64,000 bases of DNA from Siderastrea radians. Taxonomy: Eukaryota; Cnidaria; Anthozoa; Scleractinia; Rhizangiidae. The translations under genes and the position numbers were made by a program. The notes beneath the pieces were generated by a model. That model had not been told where the DNA came from. It saw nothing but the letters and a program-made list of their open reading frames with translations, and searched no databases. Each line of letters opens with the position of its first letter. Position 1 is the stretch's first letter. Shown here piece after piece: positions 39,901 through 48,066 of the stretch. The DNA lies in contig OZ024898.1 in NCBI GenBank assembly GCA_964017195.1, forward strand, positions 4,618,482-4,682,481, read 5' to 3'.

Positions 39901-41975
39901 TCAAACGGAAAATTTAACCGTTCTTTTAACACTTTTTTGGCCTTACATTGTAGGCATTCTATCCGTCGTTTCAATTCTTTTTTCAAATGGAAAATCTAAC
40001 CGTTGTTTCAACAGTTTTTTGACCTTCCATTGCAAGCAATCTATTCGTTGTTTCAATTCTTTTGTCAAACGGAAAATCTCACCGTTGTTTCAAGAATTTT
40101 TTGGCCTTCGATTGCAGGCAATCCATCCGTTGTTTCAATTCTTTTCACTAATGGGAAATCTAACATTTGTTTTAATAATTTTTTGGCCTTACATTGTAAG
40201 CAATCTATCGGTTGTTTCAATTCTTTTGTCAAATGGAAAAGCTAACCGTTGTTTCAACACTTTTTTTTTCCTTGCATTGTAGGCAATCTTTCCGTGGTTT
40301 CAATTCCTTTCTCAAATAGAAAATCTCACCGTTGTGTCAACAATTGTTTGGCCTTCGATTGAAGGCAATCTCTTTGTTGTTTCAATTCTTTTGTCAAACG
40401 GAATATCTCGCCGTTGTTTCAACGCGTTTTTGGCTTTGTACTGTAGCCAGTCAATCCGTTTTTTCAACGCTTGTCAAATGAAAAATCTAACCGTTGTTTC
40501 AACACTTTTTTGTCGTTGCATTGTAGGTAATCAATCCGTTGTTTCAATTCTTTTCTCAAAGGAGAAATCGAACCGTTGTTGCAACAACTTTTTAGCTTTC
40601 CATTGTAACCAATCTATCCATTGTTTCATTTCCTTTATCACATGGAAATTCTAGCCGTTATTTCAACATTATTTTCGCCTTCCATTATAAGGAATCTAGC
40701 TATCCGTCCTTTCAATTCTTTTCTCAAGTGGGAAATCTAACCGTTGTTTCACCAATTTACTGGCCTTTGATTGCAGGCAATCTATCCGTTGTTTCAATTC
40801 TTTTGTCAAATGTGAAATCTCACCGTTATTTCAACGCGTTTTTGGCTTTGTATTGTAGGCAATCGATCCATCGTTTTAGTTTTTTTCTCAAATGGAAAAT
40901 CAAACCGTTGTTTTAACAATTTTGTTACCTTCGATTGCAGGCAATGTATCCCTTCTTTCAATTCTTTTCTCTAATGGGAAATCTAACCGTTGTTTCAACA
41001 GTTTTTTGGCCTTGCATTGTAAGCAATCTATTGATTGTTTCAATTCTTTTGTCAAACGGAAAATGTAACCTTTGTTTTAACAATTTTTTGGCCTTCCATT
41101 GTAGGCAATCTATCCGTCGTTTCAATTCGTTTTTCAAATGGAAAATCTCACCGTTGTTGCAACAATTTTTAGCCGTGCATTGTAAGAAATGTACCACTTG
41201 TTTCAATTCCTTTGTCACATGGAAATTCTAACTGTTGTTTCAACAATATTTTGCCCTTTCATTATAAGGAATGTTGCCGTCGTTTCAATTCTTTTCTCAA
41301 ATGGGAAATCTAACCGTTGTTTCAACACTTTTTTGGCCTTACATTGTAAGCAATCTATCCGTTTTATAAATTTTTTTTTGCAAATGGAAAATCCAACCTT
41401 GGGTTCAACAATTTTTTAGCCTTTCATTGTAGGCAATCCATTCATTGTTTCAATTCTTTTCTCAAATGGGAAATGGTACCGTTGTTGCAACAAATTTTAG
41501 CCTTGCATTGTAAGCAATCTATCCGTTGTTTTAATTGTTTTGTCAGATAGGAAATCGAGCCGTTGTTTGCACATTCTTTCGGCCTTCTTTTATAGGGAAT
41601 CTTTCGGTTGTTTTAATTCATTTGTCACATGGAAAATCTAACCGTTGTTACAACAATTTTTTGGCTTGATATTGTAAGCAATCCACCCCTTCTTTCAATT
41701 TTTTTTTAAATGGAAAATCTCACCGTTGTTTCAACAATTTTTTACCTTCGATTGTTGCAATCTATTTGTCGTTTCAATTCTTTTCTCGAGTGGATAATCT
41801 AACCGTTGTTTCAACAATTTTTTGTCCTTGCGTTTTAGGCAATCAATCCATTTTTTCAATTCTTTTCTCAAAGAGGAAAGCTAACCGTTGCAACACTTTT
41901 TTGCCTTGCATTGTAAGCAACCTATCCGTTGTTTCTATTCCTTTGTCACATGGAAATTCTAACCATGGTTTCAAC
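30961..41975 (+). repeat. 82-bp minisatellite, block 4
   Basis: About 134 copies in the orientation of blocks 1 and 2. Internal segmental copies are plain: roughly 32140-32730 recurs at 34938-35525, and 36040-36390 matches block 1 near 10930-11280. The array is broken near 41975 by the DIRS-like element and continues at 63280. Confidence 0.93.
38891..39594 (+). repeat. Satellite segment duplicated beyond the DIRS insertion
   Basis: This roughly 0.7-kb segment is nearly identical to 63288-64000, including non-consensus features (a TATTGATTGTTTC variant, a TTACTTCGATTCTTCG variant and a CTGGTTGAATTC variant). The identity is far higher than between neighbouring units, so it is a segmental copy and not unit-level similarity. 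Confidence 0.85.
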
Positions 41976-42191
41976 AAATCCCCAGGTATCGAGCACGAGT
42001 TGTGTGTTCATTCACTCCTTCGCTGCGAGCTAGCAAATTGTATTTGTCTTGTTCTCTGACGTGTTTTTTAAGGTTTTTCGTCACTAACTCTCGCAGCCGT
42101 TCAGCTTGTTTCTTTGCTCTCTCCAGCAGCTCCAAACAACGACGAAACGGCGACACAAAGGCAAGAGCGCCCTGAGTTTGCAGCCGGCCAG

Positions 42192-43098
42192 ATGCAGACG
42201 ATCCAACAATTAATTGCGGACACTGTGAAACAATCTGCCTGGGAAATAGCGACCGAAGCGGCTAGGGCCGGGTAGGGCCGCTAGGGCCGCTTCGTCGAGC
42301 CTCCTTGCCCAAAGGCCCGCTTCGCTTGTGCCTGGCACAGCGCACGAAACGACAGTTCCCACGAAAACTGCGGCGGTAAACTTCGCATCGCCCTTCCAAG
42401 ACATCCCAGGACAGTACATCAAAGACATCCAAAGTGGTGAGTTTTTTGATCTTTCAAAACTACTTCCTAAGAACCTGTCGCTGCATGACGAGGATGATAA
42501 TCTTGTCATATCGTTAGAGAACTCCGTTGTTAGGGTGTCGAAGAAATCGAAGCAGCCAGCCTTTACCTCAATCACCGATATTGAACAGTGGACCACTGCT
42601 TTTACCTCCTATATGAGTGTACTAATCGACAAGTTCCCAACACGATCGCAGGACCTCTTGCAATATGTTAGTTTAATTAGATATGCAGCCCGTGTGCACA
42701 AAGGATTAGGATGGGCAATTTATGATTTTAAGTTTCGCCAGAAAGCTAGTTTAAATAAGTCTATTAATTGGTGGGTGGTTGACACTCAGCTTTGGTTAAC
42801 CATTTTTACTGTGTCACCAGCGATACTCAAAGAAGAGTATCCGCTTTTTTCCAATGGACCCCAGCGAAGTGTCTCTTCAACAGGGGGCGCAAACAGAGGC
42901 ACATGCAACTTTTACAATAGGAGTGGCACATGTAATAGAGACCCCTGCTATTTCAGACATGTATGTAACAGATGTAGTGGATTGCACCCAAGGGTTGACT
43001 TCCCGGCCCACCCTGTGCGGCAACCAGAGCGGGAAGGGGGGAGGAATAGAGATAGTGACCATGGAAACTCAAAGTCAAGTTCCTCTCATCGAAAGTGA
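42192..43098 (+). pseudogene. DIRS-like gag with CCCH zinc finger, frameshifted near its start
   Basis: The first ATG of the likely frame is at 42192, but that frame hits a stop at 42273 inside a small tandem duplication (three TAGGGCCG-type copies at 42262-42290). The body continues in another frame from about 42277 to 43098. Its middle part (residues around FTSYMSVLIDKFP and SLIRYAARVHKGLGWAIYDF) is typical of capsid-like proteins of this element class. The C-terminal part has a C-x8-C-x4-C-x3-H finger (CNFYNRSGTC...CYFRH), then CNRCSG and a basic Ser-rich tail. In DIRS/Ngaro elements this ORF precedes RT. The duplication is the probable cause of the break. Confidence 0.7.
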
Positions 43099-43695
43099 GA
43101 ACACTACTTGTCCCCTCCCGACCCCTATTAATGTACGACGACTTGAGGAAACATTGACTAATCATCCTGATCAGGAATTTGTCTCGAAATTGTGTAACAA
43201 TCTTAGGTATGGGGCCGATGTGGGTTTTACTGGGAGGCGTGTTGCTAGATTCTCTAGGAATCTGCCCACTGCCCTTTCCCAACCAAATATTGTTTCAGGG
43301 AAGTGGCCCTTGGGCGAGTTGCGGGTCCTTTCCCCAGCCCACCACTGCCCAATTTCCAAGTGTCCCCCATCGGATTGGTCCCCAAAAAACATTCTACTAA
43401 GTTTAGGACCATCTTTCACTTATCTTTCCCAAAATCTGTAGATACGAGTATCAACTCTTCAATCCCCAAGGAGGATTTCAGCCTTCAGTATATAACAATC
43501 GACAATGCAATCCAAGGGATTTTGAGCCTCGGCCAAGGGTGCTTTCTTGCGAAGACAGAAATCGAGTCAGCGTTTCGCCTCATCCCTCTTAGGCCTTCAG
43601 ATTATGAGCTATTCGGCATGTATTGGGAGGGTGGCTACTACTATGACAAAGTCCTTCCCTTTGGCTTGAGGAGTGCCCCCTTTCCTGTTCAATTT
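43099..43695 (+). pseudogene. DIRS-like reverse transcriptase, 5' half, cut by the Polinton
   Basis: The conserved N-terminal block (EETLTNHPDQEFV...NNLRYGADVGFTG) is in the frame that ends at 43441, while the finger/palm part (GRVAGPFPSPPLPNF, SPIGLVPKKHSTKFRTIFHL, LPFGLRSAPF) is in the frame of 43303-43749, so a frameshift lies near 43290-43305. A second indel lies just before the insertion site. The first catalytic aspartate of RT motif A is Glu here (codon 43558-43560, in KTEIESAFRL). The frame runs into Polinton DNA and stops there. Both decay and interruption say it is dead. Confidence 0.8.
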
Positions 43696-43701
43696 ACTGT
43701 C
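43696..43701 (+). other. Polinton target-site duplication, left copy
   Basis: ACTGTC directly precedes the element terminus AGTAGTTATAGAG. The same six bases directly follow the right terminus at 61257-61262. A 6-bp duplication is the hallmark of Polinton/Maverick integration. Confidence 0.92.
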
Positions 43702-43778
43702 AGTAGTTATAGAGTTGGCGGTTCGAGACCAGTTTTGAAGCAAAACTGATCTTGAACAACGCCAACTCTATAACTACT
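43702..43778. repeat. Self-complementary hairpin at the left Polinton tip
   Basis: AGTAGTTATAGAGTTGGCG (43702-43720) is repeated as its exact reverse complement at 43760-43778. The 39 bases between them pair as well (GTTCGAGACCAGTTTTG with CAAAACTGATCTTGAAC, two mismatches), leaving a 3-nt loop and a 2-nt bulge. The whole 77 bp can form one hairpin. Confidence 0.92.
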
Positions 43779-44187
43779 ATAATGGCTACCATTATATGAG
43801 ATTCATTTTCCACTATATATCTTTTATCACCAACTTTTGGTGAGGATACGTGCGGCCAGAGCCTTAACTCGTAGAGATAAGAGCGATGGTCGCTTTTTTA
43901 TGTGATGGTTTACTATATACAAGATCCATTTTTGGAAAATCTATATGTTTTTATTTTATGGATAACTATATGTATTTTATTTCATGGGCACAATTATTTG
44001 GATACTATATGTTTTTATTTCATGCGGAAACCAACGCATTTTCACATCGCGTGACTTCATACAACAGGAAGTCATACCGAGAAACAAGTCTGGACATGTC
44101 TGGTGAAAACAGGAAGTTTACGATGAAATGGGACTTTCCCGATGAGTCATCAGATTGTCATGTAATATCAGATGAACTTGTATTTGA

Positions 44188-44290
44188 AGTAAAGTTTGTC
44201 AGTAAAGTTTGTCAGTAAAGTTTGTCAGTAAAGTTTGTCAGTAAAGTTTGTCAGTAAAGTTTGTCAGTAAAGTTTGTCAGTAAAGTTTGT
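44188..44290 (+). repeat. 13-bp tandem repeat, 8 copies, in left TIR
   Basis: Eight head-to-tail copies of AGTAAAGTTTGTC; the last is truncated by one base before GTGAACAG. The mirrored array in the right TIR has 11 copies. It could be a binding-site array for replication or transcription factors, or simply slippage-prone DNA. Confidence 0.95.
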
Positions 44291-44363
44291 AGTGAACAGA
44301 AAAGCAGACTGTGTTTGCGGAACTTGTATTTACATAAAATAATATCTCATATAATAGTATAGA

Positions 44364-44924
44364 ATGAATTGTAATAAAGATATACACGATGAACTGAAAG
44401 AATCAGGAGAAATTTCATGTCCTTTCTGCGACGAAAAATTGGCTTCTAATGAAAAACCGAAAAAAGATTTATGCTGTGATGATCAGTATATTATTAACGA
44501 TGATGGGATGTTAGCATATCTAAGTTGTGGTGTCGTACAAGGATATAATTATGTTAAAGAATATGTTGATTTTTATAAGAATCGACATCGATTTATCAGA
44601 AAATCGGTTTATCACAGAGAGTATCATGTCAATAACATATTACTCAATTTTGAAGAAAAATACGACATTAAAATATCAACCTGTCAGAAACAAAAGATTG
44701 ATGCTATATTTTGTGAGATTGGTAAGGTTCTTAATGAAGTTAATGGAACTCGGAAAAGAATGATAAGCGTTAATTTTATAATGAGAAAGATATTCAAGAT
44801 GATGGGAATACCTTACAAAAATATTCCAATTAGTAAATCGAAAAAAACATTAGCTTTTTACAATCGATATTGGGTAAGTATTATGTCTCTTATTGGTGAT
44901 AAAATAAAATATATTGTTGAATGA
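44364..44924 (+). CDS. VLTF3-like late transcription factor
   Basis: A 186-aa protein resembling the VLTF3 (poxvirus A2-type) late transcription factors of large DNA viruses and some Polinton-like elements. Cys residues suited to metal binding lie near the N-terminus (C19-x2-C22 in CPFC, C37-C38, C55 in SCG). The body has the family-like pattern: an aromatic stretch around YVKEYVDFYKNRHRFIRKSV, then YHREYHVNNIL, a RKRMISVNFIMRKIFKMMGI block and a final SKSKKTLAFYNRYW helix. The ATG follows AT-rich DNA directly inside the left TIR, and the gene converges with the next one, overlapping its end by 35 bp. The inferred role is to direct transcription of virion genes, many of which carry a shared TCTAA motif here. 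I assign the family from residue pattern alone. Confidence 0.65.
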   Translation: MNCNKDIHDELKESGEISCPFCDEKLASNEKPKKDLCCDDQYIINDDGMLAYLSCGVVQGYNYVKEYVDFYKNRHRFIRKSVYHREYHVNNILLNFEEKYDIKISTCQKQKIDAIFCEIGKVLNEVNGTRKRMISVNFIMRKIFKMMGIPYKNIPISKSKKTLAFYNRYWVSIMSLIGDKIKYIVE

Positions 44925-45366
44925 ACACCTTATTATATTTTTTTTCAAATTTGTCAGTTAACGGACACATATCGATAATTATATCATCGAGAATTTTGAT
45001 GAAATCAAGAAATTCTTTGTCATTATACTCCAGTCCTCTCATCGAAGTGTATGCGAATTTAGACATTTCTATCTTCTTTTTGAAATTTTTAGTCTCTGAA
45101 TATGTTTTAAGTAAGAGCCCAGTACCGGATATCACTCCAAGAGGAATAGGGTTTAGTGTTACACCACCAACTATTGTTCCTGTAGCTACCAATAAAGCGG
45201 ATCCAATATTACATGCAAGTTCTGTTTTTTTGAAATATTTGTAAGTCATTTTGGCAAGCCAGTATTTCTTATAATAGAATTTGTATAATGCTTTCAACTC
45301 AGATATTTGATTTTCCGTTAATTTTTCTGAAACATGGTTCCAATTGAATATATTATGTTTATCCAT
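44890..45366 (-). CDS. Small protein with a glycine-rich hydrophobic segment
   Basis: A 158-aa protein of unknown function. Residues about 1-50 are charged and aromatic and probably helical. Residues about 51-87 form a Gly-rich hydrophobic stretch (GSALLVATGTIVGGVTLNP followed by GVISGTGLLL) that could be one or two membrane passes. The C-terminal 70 residues are again charged and helical. This helix-hydrophobic-helix layout would suit a membrane-active virion protein, but that is inference. It follows the 39-codon gene on the same strand by a few bases, so the two may be co-transcribed. Its ATG is preceded by TAACCATATAATATAT, a weaker version of the virion-gene motif. Confidence 0.6.
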   Translation of the reverse strand: MDKHNIFNWNHVSEKLTENQISELKALYKFYYKKYWLAKMTYKYFKKTELACNIGSALLVATGTIVGGVTLNPIPLGVISGTGLLLKTYSETKNFKKKIEMSKFAYTSMRGLEYNDKEFLDFIKILDDIIIDMCPLTDKFEKKYNKVFIQQYILFYHQ

Positions 45367-45371
45367 ATATA

Positions 45372-45491
45372 TTATATGGTTACATTTTTCTTTTTGAATG
45401 ACTCTTTAATATTGGAGTATAATGTTCTGATGTTTTTAATCAATCTTTCTATGCTTTCGAGAATTTCATTAATTAAAATAGCTGTTCTCAT
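45372..45491 (-). CDS. 39-aa amphipathic peptide gene
   Basis: A short frame starting MRTAILINEILESIERL and ending in a Lys-rich stretch (SFKKKNVTI). Three things support it as a gene despite its size: TCTAA and a TATATATATG run lead straight into its ATG, as for the virion genes; it fits tightly between its neighbours with the stop six bases from the next gene's start; and the Ile/Leu and Glu/Arg/Lys spacing is that of an amphipathic helix. Function unknown. Confidence 0.5.
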   Translation of the reverse strand: MRTAILINEILESIERLIKNIRTLYSNIKESFKKKNVTI

Positions 45492-45505
45492 ATATATAAG
45501 TTAGA
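45492..45505 (-). promoter_or_regulatory. TCTAA virion-gene motif before the 39-aa gene
   Basis: On the minus strand TCTAA (TTAGA at 45501-45505) is followed by CTTATATAT and then the ATG. Confidence 0.6.
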
Positions 45506-45521
45506 TTATTCATCCTGGAAA

Positions 45522-45537
45522 CGATGTCGAAACATCG
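45522..45537. terminator. Hairpin downstream of the fibre gene
   Basis: CGATGT-CGAA-ACATCG forms a 6-bp stem with a tetraloop, about 65 bases past the fibre stop and before the 39-aa gene. It could be a transcript-end structure. There is no T-run, so the role is uncertain. Confidence 0.35.
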
Positions 45538-45600
45538 GTCAGCTTTGAAGTGTTTGGTTGATATGTTCCGCATTGTGATATATAATGAATGAAAAAATAT

Positions 45601-47296
45601 CTATGGCACTCTATATTCAATCAACATTAAGAGTTCTTGATTTTTCACAACTGAACCCAGTTCCACAGCCAAATGACCAAACGCTAGTACTAAATTGATA
45701 TTTATTGTCTGTGATTTAGTTGATTGGGTTGAAGTGTAAGTGATTGATTGAGTTAAATGGTCACTGTGTTTTATTTTTAAAGAAATAGGCTTATATTTAC
45801 TTTTGAGCTTGAAATAGAGCACTGTTATAGTTAATATGTGGCTATGATTTGGAATGATTATTTTGTCACAACCATTTAATAAAAATGTGTTCCCATTTTT
45901 TGTATTCAAAATCCCATTTATGTAATGAACGGAACCACGCAAACGATGTCCGTTTAAAGATAAATCTGTTTCCATCACCATTTTACCATTCTCAATTACA
46001 AAAGCGGTGTCATAGACACTTGGGTCAACGTTTGAAATTGTTTCTTTTACACCATAAACAATTAGATGCCCAATTGTTAAAAGTGATGGAAAAGTAACTG
46101 TACCGTGTAGATCGAGATAAATAAATTGTGGAGGCGAGCTACCCCATCGGTGAAAATTGATAACTGTTTTGGTATAGTTTTCGAATGTTTTTGTTGCATA
46201 ATTAGAAATTGAAATCGTAATGCCTTGCACTGCCACACTCAACTCACTCATTTCCGGCGGAAACCATTCAACTACCAAAGTATAGTATCCAACAGGAAGT
46301 TTATAAAGGTTAAAACCGAGGCGTGATTGGTACTGGTTTGGTGAGCTTTTTTGAAACAGGAGTTTAGAGTTGGTAAGCTTTTTTATTAATTTGATGTGGA
46401 GAATTGGAAAAATCAACAATACCCAAAACCTGAATATTTAATTCACTTGAAGATTCGTCGTCGTTTTCCATTAAATATCTGAAGGCGTCTTTTTTTTGTC
46501 CTGAATTAATAATCTGAGATTCATGAATTTTTTGAGTGACAAGATTTCTCAAATCTGTTATTTCATTTTCCATTAACTCAACATTAACTGCGGATTTCGA
46601 ATTTTTTGAATCGGTTTGTAAGTTAATAATTTTATTGTTATTTAAATTCAAGTCTCCCGACATACTTGTTGTGCCATCAAGTTTGAGATAATTTTTTTGC
46701 GAGTTAGTGATTCTCTGAGTGATATATTCTACAGTAGCAACGTCTTTTTGGTTTACTGGAAATTTGACATTGGTGATTGCATTATCTTTCATATCGATAG
46801 TAGTGTCCTTATCTAATTTTTTCGCAAGCTGATTATCGACATACTTTTTATTTGTTGCTTGATCTGCCTGTAATGGATCTTTAACGTTAAAGATTGTATT
46901 ATTGTTCATGTCTAAAGTTTGTTCCATAGATCCACCTTCTTTTTTACTCAAAAAAATGGCTCTAGCTGTGTTATATGATATTGCCTTATTAGTATTTCCA
47001 TGGACTGGATATGGTTGAGATTGTAAAATTAAATCTCCTGTCATTGTACTACCTGATTTTGAAACAAACTGAGTTGTATCCATAATTGGAATCTTGGCTA
47101 TTTCAGAATCGAGATAAGATTTTATAACAACGTCATTGTTATTGGTTCCTTGTTTCACATTCACTAATTTTTTATTCTGCATATCATAATCATTATTAGC
47201 ATCTAATTTAAATCCAATACCAGGTAAACCTCTTGAACCTATCTTACCTAGTCCTTGAGAATCATCATGATTAAGGATACCGTTAGTATAACTCAT
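45601..47296 (-). pseudogene. Tail-fibre-like protein gene, one frameshift
   Basis: Two overlapping minus-strand frames (47296 to 46364 and 46419 to 45601) make one gene of about 565 codons. The N-terminal part has repeated blocks of the kind MNNNTIFNVKDP...ATNKKYVD, MKDNAITNVKFPVNQKDVATVEYI and LNNNKIINLQTD, at a spacing like that of trimeric phage tail-fibre shafts. The C-terminal 270 residues are beta-rich (GYYTLVVEWFPP, INFHRWGSSPP) and would form a head domain. The span of 1696 bases is one more than a multiple of three, consistent with one inserted base near 46365-46420. A full-length product would presumably be a virion spike or fibre. The TCTAA motif precedes the start. Whether the break is real or an assembly error cannot be told here. 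Confidence 0.75.
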
Positions 47297-47312
47297 ATAT
47301 TAATGGTTTAGA
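47297..47312 (-). promoter_or_regulatory. TCTAA virion-gene motif before the fibre gene
   Basis: The minus strand reads TCTAA (47312-47308), then ACCATTAATAT and the ATG. It sits in the 11-bp gap to the ATPase gene and overlaps that gene's last codons. Confidence 0.65.
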
Positions 47313-47949
47313 TTTTTTCGTCGAAATTTCGGGCTACCTTTTTTTTGACCTTATCAACATACAAAAAACTATATGGATCCTTAGTGGCCTTTTGGTAATT
47401 TTCTTTGTTAACACCCAATTCTCTACAAATCATGGATTGTTCATTTCTTGATGGGAAATCGAATATGCAATAATGTGAACTATTCAGTCTTATTGTTTTA
47501 TCTGTCCCATAATAACTTTGTGACAAATAGATACAAGAGCAGTTTTTGTTTCTAGAATTGGTGAAGTAGTCACGTATCCGTTCGTCATTTTTCTTACCTG
47601 TATTCAAATAGTCATCAAATATGATTAATTTTTGGTTTTCATCAGACAAATTTGTCAGAGGGATGATTTCATCGTTACTTGCTTCTATCACATCATAACC
47701 GACCTCTTTTGATATTGGTTCAAGAGATTTCAACAGATGCTTATATTTGCTTTGGGAGAGATTTCGAGCGTAAAGGTATATCTTATCAAAGAACAATAGC
47801 CTATATATCATATCCAGCAGAAGGTTGGTCTTACCACCACCAGATGGAGCACAAACTAGCATCCTAAAACATCGGTTTGGCATGAAACTCTTTGATTGAA
47901 CAAAATCGTCATTGCCATCATCTTGGATGTCATAATTTTGAATTCTCAT
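47308..47949 (-). CDS. FtsK/HerA-type genome-packaging ATPase (A32-like)
   Basis: A 213-aa P-loop ATPase. Walker A is APSGGGKT (residues 34-41); Walker B is KLIIFDD (107-113). A sensor-type Asn/Gln region follows (CSCIYLSQSYYGT). Length and motif spacing match the A32-like packaging ATPases of Polintons, virophages and large DNA viruses, which pump genomic DNA into capsids. The first in-frame ATG is used. It is followed by the fibre gene on the same strand after 11 bp, and is divergent from the PPxY gene across a 117-bp AT-rich gap that presumably serves both. Confidence 0.92.
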   Translation of the reverse strand: MRIQNYDIQDDGNDDFVQSKSFMPNRCFRMLVCAPSGGGKTNLLLDMIYRLLFFDKIYLYARNLSQSKYKHLLKSLEPISKEVGYDVIEASNDEIIPLTNLSDENQKLIIFDDYLNTGKKNDERIRDYFTNSRNKNCSCIYLSQSYYGTDKTIRLNSSHYCIFDFPSRNEQSMICRELGVNKENYQKATKDPYSFLYVDKVKKKVARNFDEKI

Positions 47950-48066
47950 ATGATATTATGTTATACAATGTCACACGCTATGCGACACGCTATGCGAGCG
48001 TTTTTATATATGATAACCCTAATTTTTCCGAACAAAATACGAAATTTTATGTAAACAAATGATATA

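Larger units (their letters stand above)
41976..43695 (+). mobile_element. DIRS-like retrotransposon, 5' part
   Basis: Satellite stops after TTTCAACAA and unique sequence starts with ATCCCCAGG. It contains a gag-like frame with a CCCH finger and the first half of a reverse transcriptase of the DIRS/Ngaro type. The right boundary here is the Polinton target site. Beyond the Polinton the element resumes at 61263 with the rest of RT, RNase H and a tyrosine recombinase. The far end reads CTATGGGGAAT, a short inverted match to ATCCCCAGG, so the element edges may carry short inverted repeats. Long terminal repeats are absent, as expected for DIRS-type elements. Confidence 0.75.
43702..44327 (+). 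repeat. Polinton left terminal inverted repeat (626 bp)
   Basis: It matches the reverse complement of 60592-61256 from the tip to GCGGAACTTGT. The 39-bp length difference equals three copies of the 13-bp array. Within it lie the tip hairpin, a second short palindrome ATAATGG-CTA-CCATTAT at 43779-43795, and a GCGA-TGG-TCGC hairpin with a T-run near 43882. A 110-codon frame (43886-44218) is mirrored in the right TIR (60740-61072) with about five changes. It has no recognisable domain and may simply be carried by the TIR. Confidence 0.93.

Noticed and set aside
30961..41975. CRISPR-like array (GTTTCAATTC-type repeat at regular spacing)
   Set aside because: The sequences between cores are themselves conserved repeats, not unique spacers, the cores are degenerate, no cas genes are present and the setting is eukaryotic.
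42877..43441. Minus-strand and alternative-frame ORFs across the DIRS gag/RT junction
   Set aside because: They are shadows of the gag and RT frames, which carry the recognisable motifs.
43886..44218. 110-codon frame in the left TIR, mirrored at 60740-61072, as a conserved gene
   Set aside because: Its presence in both places follows from TIR identity, it runs into the 13-bp array, and it has no recognisable domain. Not annotated as a CDS.
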